Source of the DNA: Actinomycetes bacterium
Lineage (GTDB): Bacteria; Actinomycetota; Thermoleophilia; Gaiellales; Gaiellaceae
Length of the DNA stretch: 32,179 nt
Assembly (NCBI GenBank): GCA_026708005.1
Contig: JAPOVR010000130.1
Coordinates: 1 to 32,179 of the forward strand
Reading direction: 5' to 3'
Part shown: one piece after another, positions 8,911-17,480 of the stretch
Numbering within the stretch: position 1 is the first letter of the stretch
How the letters are laid out: every line of letters begins with the position of its first letter
Translations under genes and position numbers: made by a program
The notes under the pieces: model-generated
The model's database searches: none
The model's input: only the letters and a program-made list of their open reading frames with translations
Told to the model about the DNA's origin: nothing

Positions 8911-8970
8911 GGCCCGCTGGTTGGCCCGCTCCACCGCCAAGACCCGCTGGTTGCCCCGGCCTCCATCGGC
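8911..8970 (+). repeat. Two-unit 30-bp degenerate tandem repeat
   Basis: Two adjacent units of 30 bases, each opening with CCCGCTGGTTG (8913 and 8943) and continuing with similar C-rich sequence. Part of the repeat-rich spacer; no coding role is seen. Confidence 0.55.
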
Positions 8971-9299
8971 GATGGCTGCGCGCCCTTGTCGGCGACAGTT
9001 TCGTGGCTGCCGCCGGCTGCCTGCCCGCCAACGCGCCCCCGTTGGCCGCCTGCCGCGACGGCTGCGCGCTCTCGCCGGCCGACAGCTCGTCGGCTGCTAG
9101 CTCGGTTGCGAGCCGCCGTCAACTGCCAGCCCGGCCGGGCGCTCTTGGCGGCGCGCTCGCCGCCGCTAGCCGCGCGAGGGGTAGCCTGAGCTCGCAGCGG
9201 CCACAACCACCAGATCCGGCATCTGTGGGCTCTCAGGCTGGCAGGGCCCTTAAGCTGGCCGCGGCCGACCTGTCGCGGCTGTCCCCAGGGCCGCTCCTG

Positions 9300-9425
9300 C
9301 GCGACCGCCTCGCCACGCGCCGGCCGCGGCCGCCACGCGACCGCCTCGCCGCGCCTACCTCGCAGCCGTCCCCGCGACTGCCTCACCGTCCCCATGGCTG
9401 CTCCCACGCGACCACCTGGCCGCCC
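9300..9425 (+). repeat. Four-unit, about 36-bp degenerate tandem array
   Basis: Units begin at 9300, 9336, 9373 and 9407 with CGCGACCGCCTCGCC or decayed versions of it. The first two units match at 18 of 19 bases, the last two are more diverged. Period is 34-37 bp. The intervals are themselves C-rich and similar, so this is a decaying minisatellite rather than a CRISPR array. Confidence 0.55.
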
Positions 9426-9486
9426 CCGACCTGCGCCGCCTCCCCGCGCACGCGACCCGCGACCGCCGCGCCCCACGAGGGCCGCG

Positions 9487-11049
9487 CTACATGCGAAAGG
9501 TGCCGAAGCGCGGCTCGGGGATCGGCGCGTTGAGGCTTGCGGCAATCCCCATCGCGAGCACCCGCCGCGTGTCGAGCGGGTCGATGACACCATCATCCCA
9601 GAGGCGCGCGGTCGAGTAGTACGGGCTCCCTTCGCTCTCGTACTTGGCACGGATCTCGTCTGGATCTTGGCTGCCGACGGTCGCGAGGACATTTGCCGCC
9701 TGCTCACCGCCCATGACTGAGATGCGGGCATTCGGCCACATCCACAGCTGCCTCGGGCCGTACGCGCGCCCGCACATCCCGTAGTTGCCGGCGCCGAACG
9801 AGCCGCCGATGATCACGGTGAACTTCGGCACCTCGGCACAGGCGACCGCAGTCACGAGCTTGGCGCCGTCCTTCGCGATGCCGCCGGCCTCGTAGTCGCG
9901 GCCCACCATGAAGCCGGTGATGTTCTGGAGGAAGACGAGCGGGATGCGCCGAGCGGCCGCTAGCTGGATGAAGTGGGCTCCTTTGAGGGCCGACTCCGAG
10001 AAGAGCACGCCGTTGTTGGCGAGGATCCCCACGGGGACCCCCTCGATACGCGCGAACCCGCACACGAGCGTCTCCCCGTAGAGCTCCTTGAACTCGTGGA
10101 AGCGGCTACCGTCGACGAGGCGCATGATCACTTCGCGGACGTCGTAGCCCTTCCGGGGGTCGTGCTGCACGAGCCCGTAGAGATCGCCTACCGCGTACAG
10201 CGGCTCCTCTGGGGGAACGGCCTGCCACGGCAACTCCCGGGTCGGCTGCCCCAGGTTGTCGACGATCTCCCGCGCGATCGCGAGCGCGTGCTCATCGTCG
10301 ACGGCGTGGTGGTCGGCCACGCCTGAGACCCGCGTATGGACATCGGCGCCGCCGAGCTCCTGGGCCGTCACCTCCTCGCCGGTGGCCGCCCTGACGAGGG
10401 GAGGGCCGCCGAGGAAGATCGTTCCCGTGCCACGCACGATCACGGTCTCGTCCGACATCGCGGGCACGTACGCGCCACCGGCCGTGCAGGAGCCCATCAC
10501 GACCGCGATCTGCGCGATCCCACGCGCCGACATGACCGCCTGGTTGAAGAAGATCCGGCCGAAGTGGTCGCGGTCGGGGAAGACATCTGCCTGCAGGGGG
10601 AGGTAGGCGCCGCCCGAGTCGACGAGGTAGAGGCAGGGAAGGGAGTTCTGCAGGGCGATCTCCTGCGCCCGCAGGTGCTTCTTCACCGTCAGCGGGAAGT
10701 AGGTTCCGCCCTTGACCGTCGCGTCGTTTGCCACGACTAGGCACTCCCGGCCGGCGACGACGCCGACTCCGGTGATGAGCCCGGCCGAGGGCGCCTCTCC
10801 GTCGTACAGCCCCCAGGCGGCCAGCGCGCTCAGCTCGAGGAAGGTCGTGTCCGGATCCACGAGCCTCTCGACCCGTTCCCGCGCGGTCAGCTTGCCCCGC
10901 GCGCGGTGGCGCTCGAGAGCGTCTGCGGGCCCGCCCTGCGACACCGCCGCGGTGCGTTGGCGCAGCTCGCCCACAAGCTCCTCTAAGTGCGCTCGGTTCG
11001 TGCAGAACTCCTCGCTCTGCCGCTGGACCCGCGTCTCGAGGATCGCCAC
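9487..11049 (-). CDS. Acyl-CoA carboxylase carboxyltransferase (methylcrotonyl-CoA carboxylase beta type)
   Basis: Beta subunit of about 520 residues that transfers carboxyl from biotin to an acyl-CoA. It carries the hallmarks of the methylcrotonyl-CoA group: [58 protein letters not shown] and [13 protein letters not shown]- and C-terminal crotonase-like halves are complete. The GTG at 11049 is chosen because TAGGCT lies six bases upstream, giving a leaderless start; a TTG at 11055 is an alternative two codons earlier. It is the natural partner of the alpha subunit at 5039-6658 but is separated from it by a divergently oriented lyase and a 1.1-kb spacer, so the two are not co-transcribed. Confidence 0.92.
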   Translation of the reverse strand: MAILETRVQRQSEEFCTNRAHLEELVGELRQRTAAVSQGGPADALERHRARGKLTARERVERLVDPDTTFLELSALAAWGLYDGEAPSAGLITGVGVVAGRECLVVANDATVKGGTYFPLTVKKHLRAQEIALQNSLPCLYLVDSGGAYLPLQADVFPDRDHFGRIFFNQAVMSARGIAQIAVVMGSCTAGGAYVPAMSDETVIVRGTGTIFLGGPPLVRAATGEEVTAQELGGADVHTRVSGVADHHAVDDEHALAIAREIVDNLGQPTRELPWQAVPPEEPLYAVGDLYGLVQHDPRKGYDVREVIMRLVDGSRFHEFKELYGETLVCGFARIEGVPVGILANNGVLFSESALKGAHFIQLAAARRIPLVFLQNITGFMVGRDYEAGGIAKDGAKLVTAVACAEVPKFTVIIGGSFGAGNYGMCGRAYGPRQLWMWPNARISVMGGEQAANVLATVGSQDPDEIRAKYESEGSPYYSTARLWDDGVIDPLDTRRVLAMGIAASLNAPIPEPRFGTFRM

Positions 11050-11055
11050 CCGCAA

Positions 11056-11061
11056 AGCCTA
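11056..11061 (-). promoter_or_regulatory. -10 box of a probable leaderless promoter for the carboxyltransferase
   Basis: TAGGCT on the minus strand, then six bases, then GTG. The arrangement is the same as at the MFS gene. No clear -35 is visible. Confidence 0.45.
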
Positions 11062-11384
11062 GACGCTTGGGCGCACGGCATCGCTGCCGCTGCCGCTTCA
11101 GCGTCTGCTGTCCGTATGACCGACCGAGCGAGGCGAGCTGTCCCGTGCCTCCAGCGACGAGGAGCTCCCAGCGCCTGTCGCCCGTGTGACCGGCCGACGC
11201 GAGAGGGCGTCTGCCGGCGGACGCTTTGCCTCGATGGTTGATTCGACGGCGGTGGCGGTGTGAGGGGTTGTGGCGGGTGGGTCGGAGTCGGCGGTGTGCG
11301 GGTGGCACGGTCGAGCGGGGAGGCCGCGATCCACGCCGACCCTGACCTCCTCCTGTCGATCCCCCCGCGCAACCCACGGTGGCG
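11062..11384. other. Spacer upstream of the carboxyltransferase, with an imperfect direct repeat
   Basis: No gene is recognised. A 16-base imperfect direct repeat (CCGTRTGACCGRCCGA) occurs at 11112-11127 and 11182-11197, 70 bp apart, with further similarity around it. The right part may hold the more decayed N-terminal half of the transposase remnant that starts to be recognisable near 11385. Confidence 0.4.
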
Positions 11385-11721
11385 AAGCCACCATCCGCGA
11401 CAAGGCCACAACCGGCACCGGCTTCGAACACACCGTCAGGTGCCCCGCAGCCACCATCATCCGGCCCGCCCGCGAAAGCGGCGTCAGATCAGGCCCCCGG
11501 CGCCACCCCGATCCGCCAACCCGTCGAACCGATCTTCCACACCCTCAACCACCAACCCACCCCCCAACGCCACGGCGTTCGCACACCCGCCAACCCCAGG
11601 AGCCCGGATCGCCACACGACTCCTCACCCTCACAGCCCGCATCCGGCTCAACCACCAACCCGCACGCCCAACCCGCGCACCCACGGACCACACCACAGAA
11701 ACCGCGGAACCAACCATCTAG
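11385..11721 (+). pseudogene. Decayed C-terminal remnant of an IS982-like transposase
   Basis: Three plus-strand frames read in succession resemble one transposase tail. Frame of 11390-11482: TIRDKATTGTGFEHTV then ATIIRPAR, like the DKGY...FEH...GATILRPAR segment. Frame of about 11499-11600: TPIRQPVEPIFHTLNHQ then QRHGVRT, like the API-RQRIESIFDTLK and ERHGART segments. Frame of 11602-11718: ARIATRLLTLTARI then LNHQPARPTRA, like the RIAxRLLALTAAIWLN tail. At least two frameshifts are needed and conserved positions are substituted, so it is inactive. Its stop lies tail to tail on the nadA stop codon. Composition (C/A-rich plus strand) differs from the neighbours. Family assignment rests on remembered motif patterns, not a search. 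Confidence 0.6.
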
Positions 11722-12653
11722 GCGATCGTGACCATCCGCTCGACGGCGCGGCGCGCGCGTCGGGCGATGTCCGCCTCGACGTCGACCTCGTACACGCCGG
11801 TGCGAAGCGAGGTGTGCAGCTTCTCGAGCGTGATCATCTTCATGTACTGGCACACGGCCTGCTCGGAGACCGCCTCGAAGGTCTTACCCGGGATCTCCTT
11901 GCCAAGCCGATGCAGGATGCCCGTCTCGGTCGCGACCAGGAACCGGTCCTTCGAGGATTCCTTTGCGAACCGGACCATGCCCTCCGTGGAGAGGATGTGC
12001 GTGCGCTCGTTGCCGAAGGCCATGCACTGGCTCGCGCAGCCGCACTCCGGGTGCACGAGCAGCTCGGCATCGGGCGCCTCGTCTTGCCACCGCTCGATGT
12101 CGGCGGGCCGGATGCCGGCGTGCACATGGCACTCGCCCATCCAGACCGTGAGCTTGCGGCCGGTCACGCGCTCGAGCCAGATCCCCAGGAACACGTCTGG
12201 CAAGAACAGGATCTGCCTGTCGGCCGGCAGCGACTCGATGATGGCCTGCGCGTTGCCAGAGGTGCAGCAATAGTCGCTCTCAGCCTTGACGTCGGCGGAC
12301 GTGTTCACGTAGGAGACGACCAGCGCGCCCGGATGCTCGGCCTTCCATGAGCGCAGCTGGTCGGCGGTGATCGACTCCGCCAGCGAGCACCCGGCGTCGA
12401 GGTCGGGGATGAGGACCGTCTTCTCCGGCGAGAGGATCTTCGCCGTCTCGGCCATGAAGTGCACGCCGCAGAACACGATGACGCTCGCGTTGGTCTGGGC
12501 GGCCTGCTGTGAGAGGCCGAGCGAGTCGCCGATGAAGTCGGCCACGTCCTGCACCTCGGGCACCTGGTAGTTGTGCGCGAGGATCACCGCATCGTGCTCG
12601 CGCGCCAGCTCGCGAACCTCGGCCGTGAGCACGTCGGTGAGCATGGTCGTCAT
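11718..12653 (-). CDS. nadA: Quinolinate synthase
   Basis: Condenses iminoaspartate with dihydroxyacetone phosphate to quinolinate in NAD biosynthesis, using a [4Fe-4S] cluster. 311 residues. The three cluster cysteines are identified as C89 (DLDAGCSLAES), C175 (GECHVH) and C268 (AVCQYMKMITLEKL). AHNYQVPEVQDVADFIGDS at the N-terminus, NTSADVKAESD and HPEC are also typical. The ATG at 12653 is chosen because it overlaps the nadC stop by 4 nt (ATGA); the long upstream open frame belongs to another reading frame of nadC. A second ATG lies at codon 4. Confidence 0.96.
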   Translation of the reverse strand: MTTMLTDVLTAEVRELAREHDAVILAHNYQVPEVQDVADFIGDSLGLSQQAAQTNASVIVFCGVHFMAETAKILSPEKTVLIPDLDAGCSLAESITADQLRSWKAEHPGALVVSYVNTSADVKAESDYCCTSGNAQAIIESLPADRQILFLPDVFLGIWLERVTGRKLTVWMGECHVHAGIRPADIERWQDEAPDAELLVHPECGCASQCMAFGNERTHILSTEGMVRFAKESSKDRFLVATETGILHRLGKEIPGKTFEAVSEQAVCQYMKMITLEKLHTSLRTGVYEVDVEADIARRARRAVERMVTIA

Positions 12654-13543
12654 CGACAGACCTCCAGCGAGAAGTCGAGCGCGGGCGCAGAGTGCGTGAG
12701 CGCACCGCTCGAGATCATGTCGACGCCGGTGCTGGCGATTCCGCGCACGTTCTCGAGCGTCACGCCGCCGGATGCCTCCAGCACAGCGCGGCCGTCGACG
12801 AGCCTGACCGTCTCGGCCAAGAGGGTGGGTGTCATGTTGTCGAGAAGCAGGTGGGCCGCACCGGCCGCGAGCGCATCCTGGACGTCGTCGAGCGTCTCGA
12901 CCTCGATCTCGATCATGGTATCGGGCGGGGCGCCGGCGATGGCTCGCCGGGTCGCCTCGCTGACGTCGGCGAGCAGCGCAACATGGTTGTCCTTCACGAG
13001 GATGCCGTCGTCGAGGCCGCGCCGGTGATTGCTGGCACCGCCGCACCTGACCGCGTACTTCTCGAGCGAGCGCAGCCCCGGCGTAGTCTTCCTCGTGTCG
13101 AGGATGGTCGCGCCGGTCCCGGCCACGGCCTCGACGTAGCGGCGGCTGAGCGTCGCGATGCCGGACAGGCGGCCGAGGAAGTTCAGGGCCGTGCGCTCGC
13201 CCGAGAGCACGGCCTGCGTCGAGCCCTCGATCTGTGCGACGACGGCCTTGGGCACAACGGCCTTGCCGTCGGCGGCGAGCGCCTCGAAGGTGCACTCGGG
13301 GTCGGCCGCGGTGAACACCTCACGTGCGACCTCGACTCCGCACAGGATGCCGTGGGCCTTTGCGACGACCTGCGCCTGGCAGGAGTCCTCGGGGGCAAAG
13401 AGCGCGCTGCTCGTCAGGTCGCCCTCGCCGACGTCCTCAGCCAGCGCGAGGCGCACGGCGCGGGCGATGTCTGCTGCCGGAGCATCATCGCGTGCCCGAG
13501 AGCTTTGGCGGGTGCTCCAGATCGCTTTCGTAGACTGTGTCAT
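12650..13543 (-). CDS. nadC: Nicotinate-nucleotide pyrophosphorylase (quinolinate phosphoribosyltransferase)
   Basis: Converts quinolinate and PRPP to nicotinate mononucleotide. 297 residues, close to the usual length with a slightly extended N-terminus. Motifs: EDVGEGDLTS, SGERTALNFLGRLSGIAT, DTRKTTPGLRSLEKYAVRCG, NHRRGLDDGILVKDNH and the C-terminal EASGGVTLENV. First gene of a nadC-nadA pair; nadB, often in the same operon, is absent here. The ATG has no good ribosome-binding site. A TAAACT box 13 bases upstream suggests a short leader. The divergent NrtR-type regulator 114 bp away probably controls it. Confidence 0.96.
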   Translation of the reverse strand: MTQSTKAIWSTRQSSRARDDAPAADIARAVRLALAEDVGEGDLTSSALFAPEDSCQAQVVAKAHGILCGVEVAREVFTAADPECTFEALAADGKAVVPKAVVAQIEGSTQAVLSGERTALNFLGRLSGIATLSRRYVEAVAGTGATILDTRKTTPGLRSLEKYAVRCGGASNHRRGLDDGILVKDNHVALLADVSEATRRAIAGAPPDTMIEIEVETLDDVQDALAAGAAHLLLDNMTPTLLAETVRLVDGRAVLEASGGVTLENVRGIASTGVDMISSGALTHSAPALDFSLEVCR

Positions 13544-13556
13544 GAAGGGACTCGCT

Positions 13557-13586
13557 AGTTTACGACCGCAAGGCTAAAACCTGGAA
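13557..13586 (-). promoter_or_regulatory. Putative nadCA promoter in the nrtR-nadC gap
   Basis: On the minus strand TTCCAG (13581-13586) and TAAACT (13557-13562) are 18 bases apart, a plausible -35/-10 pair. AGTCTAC-containing words in inverted orientation at 13528-13536 and 13591-13599 flank this region and could be regulator half-sites, but no convincing full palindrome was found. Confidence 0.35.
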
Positions 13587-13657
13587 ATCGAGTCTACCAG
13601 AGTCCTCGACCGAAGAGCGAGAACCATGGCAACCCAGGCGGGAGGAAGATCGGATCG

Positions 13658-14377
13658 ATGACGACGAGCGCACACGGGGTGGAGCCAGCGCCCGCGGCGA
13701 CGTGGCCGGCGCCGACCCACGTCACGCTGGCCGTCGTCTTGCGCGTGCGCGAGGGGCGCGTGCAGGTGCTGCTGTGGCAGCGCTCCGAGGAGCCTTGCCG
13801 CGGACGCTCGGCGCTGCCGGGCGGGTACCTCGAGCCGGCCGAGACGCTCGAGCAGTCGATTCGCCGGCATCTTGCACAGAAGGTGGACGTACGGGAGCTC
13901 TCCCACCTTGAGCAGCTCGAGACGCGAAGCGATCCCTCCCGTCATCCCGACGAGTGGCAGCTGGCCACCGCGTACCTCGGGCTCGTTCCGAGCGGGGCGG
14001 ACCCCGCGGTGCCGTCCGATACCGCATGGCACCCGGTCGACGAGCCGCCCGTGCTGGCGTTCGACCACGAGGACCTGACGCTCGCCGGCCGCGAGCGGCT
14101 TCGAGCCAAGCTCTCCTACACGAACATCGGCTTTGCGCTCGCGCCGGAGTCGTTCACGATCTCCGAGCTTCGCAATCAATACGTCGGCGCGCTCGGGCAT
14201 GACGTCTCCGCGACGAACCTCCAGCGCGTCCTCGTACGGCGCGGGTTACTCGAGGAGACGGGCGAGCGGCGCGAGCCTGGCCCGTCGGGAGGGCGTCCGG
14301 CCGCCCTCTACCGGTTTCGATCGCGCCGGCTCGAGGTGACCGACCCGTTCGCCGTCCTGCGCCCGCCCGGCGACTGA
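13658..14377 (+). CDS. nrtR: NrtR-type Nudix transcriptional regulator of NAD biosynthesis
   Basis: 239 residues: a Nudix-fold domain (about 20-155) followed by a winged-helix domain (about 160-235, FTISELRNQYVGAL through GRPAALYRF). This architecture defines NrtR, which senses ADP-ribose or related ligands and regulates NAD genes. The Nudix box is degenerate: in GGYLEPAETLEQSIRRHLAQ and the following KVDV, the REUxEExG acidic residues are replaced, so hydrolase activity is unlikely. The ATG is preceded by GGGAGGAAG nine bases upstream. Divergent from nadC-nadA, which is the expected target. Regulatory sign and operator are inferred, not shown. Confidence 0.9.
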   Translation: MTTSAHGVEPAPAATWPAPTHVTLAVVLRVREGRVQVLLWQRSEEPCRGRSALPGGYLEPAETLEQSIRRHLAQKVDVRELSHLEQLETRSDPSRHPDEWQLATAYLGLVPSGADPAVPSDTAWHPVDEPPVLAFDHEDLTLAGRERLRAKLSYTNIGFALAPESFTISELRNQYVGALGHDVSATNLQRVLVRRGLLEETGERREPGPSGGRPAALYRFRSRRLEVTDPFAVLRPPGD

Positions 14378-14380
14378 AGG

Positions 14381-14408
14381 CTGCCGGGCCGTACGGAACG
14401 CTCGGCAG
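14381..14408. terminator. Hairpin between convergent nrtR and trpA
   Basis: CTGCCG at 14381-14386 pairs with CGGCAG at 14403-14408, with a partly self-complementary loop containing CCGTACGG. It fills the 34-bp gap between the two stop codons, so it could terminate both transcripts. No T-tract on either side, so it is not a standard intrinsic terminator. Confidence 0.4.
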
Positions 14409-14411
14409 AGC

Positions 14412-15122
14412 TCAAGTGGCGCGATCGATGGCTTCGCGCAGGCTGCGCACGTAGTCGCGCAGCGGCCCTGGCCCGTCGGCGGCGACCTGCAGCGCCCTCG
14501 AGCCGACCACGATGCCGTCGGCGATGCCCGCAGCGGCGGCCGCCTGTTCCGGCGTGGAGATGCCGAACCCCCCATAGAGCGCGACGTCGGCGAGAGCCCG
14601 AACGCGCTGCACGAGCCCCGCGAACGCGGGGGAGAGCTCGCTGCGCGCTCCGGTCGTGCCGGTCAGCGTCACGAGGTAGAGCCACCCGTCCGTCGTCTCG
14701 GCGCCCAGGCGGATTCGCTCGTCGGTGGAGGTGGGGGCGACGAGCTGCACGCGGCGCAGCGTCGGGCGCTCGTCGACAGGCAGGTCGGCGACGATCATGC
14801 TCGACGCGCCGGCAGCGCGCACGTCGGCCTCGAACCGCTCCCAGCCATAGGCCTCCAACAGCGCCGCGTACGTCATCGGCACGAGCGGAACGTCAATCCT
14901 CGCCCGTATGTCCTCGACGCAGCGCAGGCACGAGTCGGTGGTCATACCGGCGGCAAGCGCCCGCTCGCCGGCCTGCCGCACGACCGGGCCGTCTGCCAGC
15001 GGGTCTGAGAACGGGAACCCCACCTCGATCAGATCGGCTCCGCCCTCGACGGCGGCCTCGGCGAGCGTCCGTGTCTCGGCTCCCGCCATCAGGTAGATGA
15101 CGATCTGCTTCTGTTCGCTCAC
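14412..15122 (-). CDS. trpA: Tryptophan synthase alpha subunit
   Basis: Cleaves indole-3-glycerol phosphate to indole and glyceraldehyde-3-phosphate. The catalytic pair is present as E33 ([11 protein letters not shown]) and D44 (PLADGP), with the canonical spacing of 11. Other matches are [41 protein letters not shown] and GFGISTPEQ. At 236 residues it is about 30 shorter than usual: the N-terminal helix before the first strand is missing and the loop after ADLPVDE is shortened. The GTG start overlaps the trpB stop by 4 nt (GTGA); no earlier start is compatible with trpB. Last gene of the operon. Confidence 0.93.
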   Translation of the reverse strand: MSEQKQIVIYLMAGAETRTLAEAAVEGGADLIEVGFPFSDPLADGPVVRQAGERALAAGMTTDSCLRCVEDIRARIDVPLVPMTYAALLEAYGWERFEADVRAAGASSMIVADLPVDERPTLRRVQLVAPTSTDERIRLGAETTDGWLYLVTLTGTTGARSELSPAFAGLVQRVRALADVALYGGFGISTPEQAAAAAGIADGIVVGSRALQVAADGPGPLRDYVRSLREAIDRAT

Positions 15123-16282
15123 GGCGTCGGGTCGAGGCCGGAGAGCGCTCGAAGCGCCTCGGCGAGGTCTTTGTCGCCGCGGCCCGAGAGGCAGACGAGC
15201 AGCAGATCGCCGTCGATGTCGCCGACGCGAGCCAGCGCGTGGGCCGGCTCGAGCGCCGGGATAATGCCCTCGGTGGCCGTCAGGCGGCGGAAAGCCGCGA
15301 GCGCCTCCTCGTCGGTACAGGGAAGGTAGACCGCTCGGCTCTGGTCGCGAAGCAGCGCGTGCTCGGGTCCGACGCCCGGGTAGTCCAGGCCTGCGGAGAT
15401 CGAATGAGCGTCGAGGATCTGGCCCCACTCATCCGCGAGCACCGAGGATCGCGAGCCGTGGAGGATCGCGGTTCGCCCGCTCCCCGTGCTGGCGGCCTCC
15501 GCCGCCTCGACGCCGATGAGCGCGACGTCCGCGTCTTCGACGAACCCCGCGAACATCCCGATCGCGTTCGAGCCTCCTCCCACGCACGCGAGCACGGCGT
15601 CGGGCAGGCGGCCCTCCGCGGTGAGGATCTGCTCGCGGGCCTCCTGGCCGATGACGGTCTGAAAGCCCTTGACGATCTCGGGGTAGGGGGCCGGCCCGAC
15701 CGCGGAGCCGATCAGGTAGTACGTACTATCGACGTAGGTGATCCAGTCGCGGATCGCCTCGCTTGTGGCCTCCTTCAGCGTCCTTTTGCCGATCGTGACC
15801 GGTCGGACTTCCGCGCCGAGCAGGCCCATGCGCTCGACGTTGGGCTGCTGGCGGCGCATGTCCTCCTCGCCCATGAAGACGACGCAGTCGATCCCGAACC
15901 GCGCACAGACGGTGGCCGCGGCCACACCGTGCTGACCCGCGCCGGTCTCGGCGACGATGCGCTGCTTGCCGAGGCGTCGTGCCAGGAGGACCTGGCCGAC
16001 CGCGTTGTTGAGCTTGTGTGCCCCCGTGTGGAGGAGGTCCTCCCGTTTGAGGTAGATCCGGCGGCCGGGCGCGAAGCGCTCGGCGAGCGTCAGCGGCGTC
16101 GGGCGCCCCGAGTAGGTGCGCCCGAGCTCGTCGAACTCGCGCCAGAAGTCGGCATCAACGCGCGCGGCCTGCCAGCCGGCCTCGAGCTCATCGAGCGCAG
16201 GGATGAGCGTCTCGGGTACGTAGCGGCCGCCGTACTCGCCGTACGTGTTGCCGCCGGCGAACTCTGTCATCGAGTGCGTCAT
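15119..16282 (-). CDS. trpB: Tryptophan synthase beta subunit
   Basis: PLP enzyme that condenses indole with serine to tryptophan. 387 residues, normal length. [12 protein letters not shown] at the N-terminus, PLP lysine K90 in [12 protein letters not shown]112 in AETGAGQHG, the phosphate-binding [12 protein letters not shown], and the C-terminal LSGRGDKD are all present. It starts four bases after the trpCF stop with ATG; a second ATG lies at codon 5. It shares the operon with trpA immediately downstream. Confidence 0.97.
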   Translation of the reverse strand: MTHSMTEFAGGNTYGEYGGRYVPETLIPALDELEAGWQAARVDADFWREFDELGRTYSGRPTPLTLAERFAPGRRIYLKREDLLHTGAHKLNNAVGQVLLARRLGKQRIVAETGAGQHGVAAATVCARFGIDCVVFMGEEDMRRQQPNVERMGLLGAEVRPVTIGKRTLKEATSEAIRDWITYVDSTYYLIGSAVGPAPYPEIVKGFQTVIGQEAREQILTAEGRLPDAVLACVGGGSNAIGMFAGFVEDADVALIGVEAAEAASTGSGRTAILHGSRSSVLADEWGQILDAHSISAGLDYPGVGPEHALLRDQSRAVYLPCTDEEALAAFRRLTATEGIIPALEPAHALARVGDIDGDLLLVCLSGRGDKDLAEALRALSGLDPTP

Positions 16283-16286
16283 CCCG

Positions 16287-17480
16287 TCATCCCCCTATCT
16301 CTTCATCCCCTGGCTGCTCCTTGGCCGTGCGGGCCGCGTGCACGAACGCGCGCACTTGCTCATGATCCTTCACCCCCGGGCTGAGCTCGAGCCTACTCGA
16401 GGCATCGACCGCCCACGGATCGACGGCCGCGATCGCGGAGGCGACGTTGTCGGGGCCCAGGCCTCCTGCGAGGACGATCCGCCCAGGGGCGCGGGCGGCG
16501 GTCTGCCAGTGTGTCTCGTCCGTTCCCAGCCACGGCAGGTCGCAGACCTGGGCAACCTCGCGTCTCTCGCGCAGGATCGTGGCCGTCCGACCCCGGTTGC
16601 CGTCGGCGTCCTCTGGGTGCAGCTGCACGAGATCGGCGCCGGTTTCCTTCGCTGCTCCTACGAACACCGCGACCGACAGCATGCTCTCTGGAACCGGCAG
16701 GACCGCCGGCGCCCGTCTGGCGACGTCGGCGAAGATGAAGCCCGCGAGGTCGGCTCCGGCATCGGCGGCCACCTCGACGTCTTCCTCGCGCGTGAGTCCG
16801 CAGACCTTCACGAGCGGGCGCCCTGCGAGCTCGCGCAGCTTCGCGGCGGGATCGGGTGCCTTCATCAGGGAGGAGCCGACGAGCACCGCGTCCGCCCCGG
16901 CCAGCTCGGCCTCGGCACCCTGCGCGCGGTTCCAGATGCCGCTCTCGGCCACGACGGCCCGGTCGCGCGGCGCGCGCGCCACGAGCGAGAGCTGCCTTTT
17001 GCGATCGACGTCGAAGGTGTCGAGGTCGCGCGCGTTGAGGCCAATCGGGTCTGCTCCGAGTGCGATGGCGCGCTGCAGCTCGCCCTCGTCATGTGCCTCG
17101 ACGAACGCATCGAGACCGCGGTCGCCCGCGGCGGCCATGAGCCGCCCGGCGGTCGAGTCGTCGAGGTCGCGAAGCAGAAGGAGCAGCGCGTCGGCTCCGT
17201 GCGCGAGGGCCTCCTCGACGTGCTCCACAGTCGAGAAGAAGCCCTTCGCAAGCAGGGGAACCGTCGTGTGCTCGCGCGCGGCCGCGAGGTCGTCCCACGT
17301 TCCCGCGAAGCGCTTGTCGACGAGAACCGAGATGGCGGCAGCGCCTGCGCGCTCGCACGAGGACGCGATCGCGGCGGGGTCTGCATCGGGGCGAAGATCG
17401 CCGGCCGACGGGGAGCGCCGCTTGACCTCGGCGATGAACGCCAAGCCGTCCCCTGCGAGCGCGTCCCGGAACGCTCCCAT
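16287..17480 (-). CDS. trpCF: Bifunctional indole-3-glycerol phosphate synthase / phosphoribosylanthranilate isomerase
   Basis: A 397-residue fusion in the order TrpC then TrpF, catalysing two consecutive steps of tryptophan synthesis. TrpC part (about 1-220): [42 protein letters not shown] and VGSSLM. It begins directly at the barrel, lacking the usual 40-45-residue N-terminal helices, and the conserved KDF is K79-G-F. TrpF part (about 222-390): [12 protein letters not shown] with catalytic C227, [17 protein letters not shown] and [15 protein letters not shown]. The normal LLD..GGTG..FDW region is replaced by a divergent [13 protein letters not shown]. The ATG shares one base with the trpD stop (TGATG). 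The frame is continuous with no stop between domains, so this is a real fusion. Confidence 0.93.
   Translation of the reverse strand: MGAFRDALAGDGLAFIAEVKRRSPSAGDLRPDADPAAIASSCERAGAAAISVLVDKRFAGTWDDLAAAREHTTVPLLAKGFFSTVEHVEEALAHGADALLLLLRDLDDSTAGRLMAAAGDRGLDAFVEAHDEGELQRAIALGADPIGLNARDLDTFDVDRKRQLSLVARAPRDRAVVAESGIWNRAQGAEAELAGADAVLVGSSLMKAPDPAAKLRELAGRPLVKVCGLTREEDVEVAADAGADLAGFIFADVARRAPAVLPVPESMLSVAVFVGAAKETGADLVQLHPEDADGNRGRTATILRERREVAQVCDLPWLGTDETHWQTAARAPGRIVLAGGLGPDNVASAIAAVDPWAVDASSRLELSPGVKDHEQVRAFVHAARTAKEQPGDEEIGG

Larger units (their letters stand above)
8346..9486. other. 1.1-kb gene-free, repeat-rich spacer
   Basis: Lies between two convergent genes. It has copy 2 of the dispersed repeat near its left end and two short tandem arrays further right (about 8911-8970 and 9300-9425). 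Long open frames exist on both strands, but they are low complexity (Arg/Pro/Ala), run antisense into known genes and show no domain. I see no intact gene. Confidence 0.6.

Noticed and set aside
9300..9425. CRISPR array
   Set aside because: Only four degenerate units, no unique spacers of constant length between conserved repeats, and no cas genes nearby.
7965..9731. Long minus-strand open frame of 588 codons
   Set aside because: It runs antisense through the lyase gene, across the repeat spacer and into the carboxyltransferase in another frame. It is Arg/Ala/Pro-rich with no domain, as expected from GC bias.
11379..12350. Plus-strand open frame of 323 codons
   Set aside because: Its first third coincides with the transposase remnant and the rest is antisense to nadA. 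It is not a functional gene.
12654..13295. N-terminal extension of nadA by about 210 residues
   Set aside because: It lies antiphase inside nadC. The family N-terminus and an ATGA overlap support the start at 12653.
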